From positions 1-9,586 of the forward strand of contig CAAELW010000123.1 in assembly GCA_900756875.1 (NCBI GenBank): 9,586 bases of DNA, in the 5' to 3' direction. The DNA is from Pasteurellaceae bacterium. GTDB taxonomy: Bacteria; Pseudomonadota; Gammaproteobacteria; Enterobacterales; Pasteurellaceae. How positions within the stretch are numbered: the stretch's first letter is position 1; each line of letters begins with the position of its first letter. Of this stretch, positions 6,195-9,586 are shown piece after piece. The notes under the pieces are model-generated. The model saw only the letters and a list, made by a program, of their open reading frames with translations, was not told where the DNA came from and ran no database searches. The position numbers were made by a program, and so were the translations under genes.

Positions 6195-7492
6195 TAATCC
6201 AAATGTTCTTCATTAGTGACTTCTTCGCCTTGCAATTTTTTCAACATGGCTGATGTAACAAGTACAACCTTACCAGTAGAACTCACACGGAAGCGTTTAC
6301 TGTCAAGGGCTTTATCCACACCGATTTCCATACCATCTGGAATAATACAATGGCGATCAATAATACAATCTTTTAATGTACAATTTTTACCAATTTGTAC
6401 TTGCGGTAACACGACACAGTGATCCACAGAAGAGTCTTCATCAATTTTGACTCTATCAAACAACACTGAATTACTAATAGATGCATCTGTAATCACACAG
6501 CCACCACCGATAAGCGAGTTATCTACCGGTTTGACATTCGCTTTTTTATAGAAGAATTTAGATGGATAAGCCTGCACTGGATTACCACGAATTGGCCAGC
6601 TTTGATCATAAATATCTAATTGTGGATGCTCTGAAACTAAATCGATATTCGCTTGCCAGAAACTATCGAGTGTACCCACATCACGCCAGTAAATTTCACC
6701 TTCAGTGTTTCGGCCCATACAAGAACGGCTGAATGGATGCGCATAAAGCACGCCTTCTTCCAAGCATTTTGGCAAAACATCTTTACCAAAGTCATGAGAT
6801 GTGCAAGGGGTATTCACTTCTCTATCAAGCATTTTATAGAGATACTCAGCATCAAACACGTAGATCCCCATAGAGGCTAGCGACGTATCTGGTTTACCCA
6901 CCATGGCAGGTGGATCTTTTGGTTTTTCAACGAAGGCTTTCACTTTAAGGTTTTCGTTTACTGCCATGACACCAAATTCACTCGCTTCAGAACGTGGTAC
7001 TTCAATACAGCCTACTGTACATTTTGCTCCACTTCTCACGTGATCCATCAACATAACACTGTAATCTTGTTTATAAATATGGTCGCCGGCAAGAATCAAA
7101 ATGTATTTTGGACGATAGTGATTACGGATAATCGCCATATTTTGATACACCGCATCCGCTGTACCACGGTACCACGTAGAATCATCAATTTGTTGACGAG
7201 CAGGTAGCATATCAACGAATTCACCACGCTCTTGCGGTAAGAATGACCAACCTGTTTGTAAATGGCGTAATAAAGAGTGAGCGGCATACTGGGTTACAAC
7301 ACCGATACGATTCAGGCCTGAGTTAATACAGTTGGAAAGCGCAAAATCAATAATGCGACGATTACCACCAAAATATAACGCAGGTTTAGCACGTTTATCG
7401 GTTAATTCATGTAAACGGGAACCACGACCACCAGCCAAAATAAGCACTAAAGTATCTTTAACTAATTCATATTTATTAAGATCACTTTTCAT
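6194..7492 (-). CDS. glgC: Glucose-1-phosphate adenylyltransferase (ADP-glucose pyrophosphorylase)
   Basis: GlgC converts glucose 1-phosphate and ATP to ADP-glucose and pyrophosphate, the committed and allosterically controlled step of bacterial glycogen synthesis. From the ATG at 7492 it has 432 residues (E. coli 431). The nucleotidyltransferase loop GGRGSRL is at 21-27, KRAKPA (33-38) corresponds to the E. coli activator region, AGDHIYKQDY (135-144) holds the catalytic Asp137, and FVEKP (187-191) holds the glucose-1-phosphate lysine Lys190. A C-terminal left-handed beta-helix follows (about 320-400, hexapeptide-like repeats such as CTLKDCIIDRHCIIPDG). The frame is open to an ATG at 7537, but the 7492 start has GGAG exactly 6 nt upstream and matches the family length. 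It overlaps glgX by 11 nt, implying coupled translation. Confidence 0.97.
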   Translation of the reverse strand: MKSDLNKYELVKDTLVLILAGGRGSRLHELTDKRAKPALYFGGNRRIIDFALSNCINSGLNRIGVVTQYAAHSLLRHLQTGWSFLPQERGEFVDMLPARQQIDDSTWYRGTADAVYQNMAIIRNHYRPKYILILAGDHIYKQDYSVMLMDHVRSGAKCTVGCIEVPRSEASEFGVMAVNENLKVKAFVEKPKDPPAMVGKPDTSLASMGIYVFDAEYLYKMLDREVNTPCTSHDFGKDVLPKCLEEGVLYAHPFSRSCMGRNTEGEIYWRDVGTLDSFWQANIDLVSEHPQLDIYDQSWPIRGNPVQAYPSKFFYKKANVKPVDNSLIGGGCVITDASISNSVLFDRVKIDEDSSVDHCVVLPQVQIGKNCTLKDCIIDRHCIIPDGMEIGVDKALDSKRFRVSSTGKVVLVTSAMLKKLQGEEVTNEEHLD

Positions 7493-9500
7493 AACAAACT
7501 CCATCGTTTTCATCATCCATATGTTCCAACACTTCAAATGCTATACCGCTCACATCACATTGTTGAATCACGCTATTTTCAGTTTCGGCAATCTTTTTCC
7601 ATTTACTCTTTGGCAAATAAAAAGATTGCGGTTCAGTTTTTGCATTAATTAAGAAAAGATATTTGCCGTCCAACATAACTTGTAGGGCTTTGCTTTCCCG
7701 ATTATGCCAATCGTCTAGGGTCATCGGGTTTCCCCCAGTATTCAACCACTCGACATTTTCATCCGACCACCAAGCCTCCTGTTGCAAACTTTGAATTTTT
7801 TTTCGTAATGCAATGGTTTGCTTGGTGAAGTCAAATAAGGTTTGGTTAAAATCATCCCACTTTAACCACGTAATTTCGTTATCTTGGCAATAGGCATTGT
7901 TATTGCCATATTGGCTGTTGCCGAACTCATCTCCGGCAAGCAGCATGGGTACACCATTTGCCAGTAATAAAGAACCTAACAATCCTTTTTCTGATAAAAC
8001 ACGGTTATTTTCGACCGCACTTTGCCATTCATCAGCTAAATCCAGTTGAGAACCTTCAATTCCATGATTGTAGCTATAGTTTTCATTGCGTCCGTCACGG
8101 TTCTCTTCACCGTTAGCATCATTGTGTTTATGGTTATAGCTCACTAAATCTCGTAACGTAAAACCATCATGAGCAGTAATAAAGTTCAAGCTACCATGCG
8201 ATAAGCGTCCTTCTCGTTTAAAAATATCGCTAGAGCCAGCAAAACGTTCTGCAAAAGCCCCCACTTCACCACTTTGCCATAACCAAAAACGACACATATC
8301 ATCACGGAAACGATCATTCCATTGAGAAAAATAGGCTGGGAAATAACCAACTTGGTAACCGTAATGGCCTATATCCCAAGGCTCTGCGATTAATTTAATT
8401 TTTTGTAGAACCTCATCCTGTTCCATTTCCGCAAACAATTTTGCATTTGGATTGAAATCAGGTGTTTCACGACCAAGTACCGTGGCTAAATCAAAACGGA
8501 AACCATCCACATGGCATTCTGTTACCCAGTAACGTAAGCAATCTAATACCCATTTGCGAGTGACGTCATTGGCAAGATTGAGCATATTGCCGCAACCCGT
8601 CCAGTTAATGTAATCACCATGCTCGTTTTGCCAGTAATAGGTTTTATCATCAATACCACGCTGACAAAATGTCGGAAATGTTTTTTCCGATTCAGCCGTA
8701 TGGTTAAATACGACATCTAAAATCACTTCAATGCCCGCTTGATGCAAGGCTTTCACCATGCTCTTAAACTCGTTCAACGGGTGTTTTTGATCAGCTGCGT
8801 AACTCGGTTCTAAAGCAAACATGGCTAGTGGATTGTAGCCCCAATAATTACGTAATCCTTTTTCTTGCAAATGCGGTTCATCAATGAAGAAGTTCACTGG
8901 AAGCAATTCAAGGCTGGTAATACCCAATGATTTAAAATACGCAATATTTTCAGGGTGAGCTAACGCCGCATAAGTGCCTCGAATATTTTCTGGAATACGG
9001 GAATTTAATTGGCTAAATCCTTTAACATTTAGTTCATATATAATCGTTTGAACCCAAGGGATAGACGACTTACAATCCCCTGACCAATCAAAATGTTCAT
9101 CCACAATGCGACCTTTAGGTGCAACAGCGGCATTATCTCGTTCATCATTTAACAAGAAAATTGAACGGGCTTCTGATGAACTTAAATCCGGTTTATGAGT
9201 GACCGCTTTCGCATAAGGATCAAGCATTAACTTTTGCGGATTGGCCAAAGTGCGGTCATTTTTGCCAGTGATTCTGAACGCATACTCATCATTTAACTCA
9301 ACGCCTTCAATTGCCACATGCCAAATATCATCGGTTCTGCTCATAGCAAAACGGCTTTCTTTGCCATCACGGAACAAGCAAAGTTCAACAGCATCCGCCG
9401 CACTAGAAAACAGCGCAAAATTCGAAATTTTTAGGCCGTTTTCCCGCGTTTGAGAATATCCCATTGGGGAAGGTTTGCCATTGTTATAAATACTAAACAT
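7482..9500 (-). CDS. glgX: Glycogen debranching enzyme GlgX
   Basis: GlgX is an isoamylase-type GH13 enzyme that hydrolyses alpha-1,6 branch points of phosphorylase-limit glycogen, releasing maltooligosaccharides. The 672-residue protein is slightly longer than E. coli GlgX (657). An N-terminal CBM48/early-set domain spans about residues 8-95 (GKPSPMGYS, NFALFSSAADAVELCLF). The catalytic barrel shows VVFNHTAE (263-270), VDGFRFDLA (331-339) with nucleophile Asp337, IAEPWD (371-376) with acid/base Glu373, and TAHDGFT (442-448) with Asp445. GANGEENRDG-like KHNDANGEENRDG and LLAGDEFGNSQ (521-530) are typical of the isoamylase group. It starts 17 nt after the glgB stop with a weak site (GAAG, 6 nt upstream) and overlaps glgC at its 3' end. 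Two uptake sequences lie in the gene. All catalytic residues are present. Confidence 0.96.
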   Translation of the reverse strand: MFSIYNNGKPSPMGYSQTRENGLKISNFALFSSAADAVELCLFRDGKESRFAMSRTDDIWHVAIEGVELNDEYAFRITGKNDRTLANPQKLMLDPYAKAVTHKPDLSSSEARSIFLLNDERDNAAVAPKGRIVDEHFDWSGDCKSSIPWVQTIIYELNVKGFSQLNSRIPENIRGTYAALAHPENIAYFKSLGITSLELLPVNFFIDEPHLQEKGLRNYWGYNPLAMFALEPSYAADQKHPLNEFKSMVKALHQAGIEVILDVVFNHTAESEKTFPTFCQRGIDDKTYYWQNEHGDYINWTGCGNMLNLANDVTRKWVLDCLRYWVTECHVDGFRFDLATVLGRETPDFNPNAKLFAEMEQDEVLQKIKLIAEPWDIGHYGYQVGYFPAYFSQWNDRFRDDMCRFWLWQSGEVGAFAERFAGSSDIFKREGRLSHGSLNFITAHDGFTLRDLVSYNHKHNDANGEENRDGRNENYSYNHGIEGSQLDLADEWQSAVENNRVLSEKGLLGSLLLANGVPMLLAGDEFGNSQYGNNNAYCQDNEITWLKWDDFNQTLFDFTKQTIALRKKIQSLQQEAWWSDENVEWLNTGGNPMTLDDWHNRESKALQVMLDGKYLFLINAKTEPQSFYLPKSKWKKIAETENSVIQQCDVSGIAFEVLEHMDDENDGVCYEK
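7499..7502 (-). promoter_or_regulatory. Ribosome binding site that fixes the glgC start
   Basis: GGAG on the minus strand, 6 nt before the ATG at 7492. It is encoded within the last codons of glgX (GVCYEK). It decides against the upstream in-frame ATGs at 7537, 7516, 7513 and 7504, none of which has a comparable site. The context ATGGAG also contains ANGGA, the minimal CsrA recognition core, discussed separately. Confidence 0.75.
8014..8022 (-). repeat. DNA uptake signal sequence (Haemophilus type) in the 3' half of glgX
   Basis: Perfect AAGTGCGGT on the minus strand followed by CGAAAAT. It is read AGT GCG GTC, Ser-Ala-Val, at residues 494-496 of GlgX (WQSAVENN), a variable-looking stretch. 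Confidence 0.93.
9248..9256 (+). repeat. DNA uptake signal sequence (Haemophilus type) in the 5' part of glgX
   Basis: Perfect AAGTGCGGT on the plus strand preceded by an A and followed by CATTTTT, the usual AT-rich tail. On the coding strand it is read in the frame Asp-Arg-Thr-Leu (residues 82-85 of GlgX, KNDRTLANP). Confidence 0.93.
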
Positions 9501-9517
9501 CGTGTTCTTCGCTATTG

Positions 9518-9586
9518 TTATGCTTTATATTTTAAATAGATCGTTGCGAGTGGCGGAATGGTCACGTTAATCGAATTTTCACGTCC
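9518..9586 (-). CDS. glgB: 1,4-alpha-glucan branching enzyme, C-terminal end (partial)
   Basis: The last 22 codons and the TAA stop of a gene entering from the right edge. The peptide ends NSINVTIPPLATIYLKYKA. This resembles the extreme C-terminus of GlgB, where the final beta strands of the all-beta domain read like LPPLATVWL in E. coli. GlgB cuts alpha-1,4 chains and re-attaches them by alpha-1,6 links to create glycogen branches. The position just upstream of glgX, 17 nt away on the same strand, agrees with the usual glgBXCAP order. The short length limits certainty, but sequence and context support each other. Confidence 0.85.
   Translation of the reverse strand, partial: GRENSINVTIPPLATIYLKYKA

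Noticed and set aside
7096..7287. A 63-codon minus-strand open frame inside glgC
   Set aside because: It is out of frame within the strongly conserved GlgC nucleotidyltransferase domain and has no features of its own.
7493..7537. Upstream extension of glgC to the ATG at 7537
   Set aside because: It would overlap glgX by 56 nt and add residues unlike GlgC N-termini. GGAG with a 6-nt spacing points to the ATG at 7492, which gives the normal family length.
9397..9405. GCCGCACTA, a degenerate Haemophilus-type uptake sequence in glgX
   Set aside because: Two mismatches in the 9-base core and no AT-rich extended tail in the right place; not separable from chance.
379..9453. Numerous plus-strand open frames of 60-125 codons across the window
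   Set aside because: All lie opposite well-identified minus-strand genes, have no recognisable protein features and lack consistent ribosome binding sites. They are shadow frames of conserved coding sequence.
1..9586. Search for mobile elements, CRISPR arrays, prophage genes, toxin-antitoxin pairs, tRNA/rRNA genes, riboswitches and simple-sequence (phase-variable) repeats
   Set aside because: Nothing was seen. Genes are contiguous, co-directional housekeeping genes with gaps of about 115 nt or less, no tandem tetranucleotide tracts and no transposase or integrase fragments.

Overview
This 9.6 kb window is a chromosomal segment of a Pasteurellaceae bacterium. It carries five perfect copies of the Haemophilus-type DNA uptake sequence (core AAGTGCGGT), the base composition is moderately AT-rich, and all proteins look gamma-proteobacterial. 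The uptake-sequence dialect points to the Haemophilus/Aggregatibacter/Pasteurella side of the family rather than the Actinobacillus pleuropneumoniae side. The species cannot be fixed from the sequence. The gene arrangement differs from what I remember of H. influenzae Rd, so a relative such as H. parainfluenzae is a reasonable guess. Every recognisable gene lies on the minus strand, so the genes read from high to low coordinates.

The right-hand two thirds is a glycogen metabolism cluster, in transcription order: glgB (only the last 22 codons are inside the window), glgX, glgC, glgA, then glgP. ADP-glucose pyrophosphorylase (GlgC) makes ADP-glucose, glycogen synthase (GlgA) polymerises it and branching enzyme (GlgB) adds branches. 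Glycogen phosphorylase (GlgP) and debranching enzyme (GlgX) take the polymer down again. glgB-glgX-glgC are packed with a 17-nt gap and an 11-nt overlap. glgC and glgA are separated by 90 nt that hold a hairpin, a perfect -35-like hexamer and an uptake sequence. A strong intrinsic terminator lies between glgA and glgP, so glgP probably has its own promoter.

The left-hand part is the conserved ribH-nusB-thiL-(pgpA) housekeeping cluster. It encodes lumazine synthase (riboflavin pathway), transcription factor NusB, thiamine-monophosphate kinase, and the first codons of what is probably phosphatidylglycerophosphatase A. glgP ends at a strong terminator hairpin, and a candidate extended -10 promoter for ribH lies directly behind its T-tract. 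A further terminator-like hairpin sits between nusB and thiL. thiL and the downstream gene overlap as TAATG.

I see no mobile element, CRISPR array, phage gene, tRNA or rRNA, and no intergenic gap longer than about 115 nt. The coding content is ordinary. The points that merit a second look are regulatory: terminator placement, promoter-terminator juxtaposition, the glgC-glgA intergenic region, how uptake sequences are fitted into coding frames, and the junction of the glg cluster with the rib/nusB cluster. I do not find an undescribed system here.
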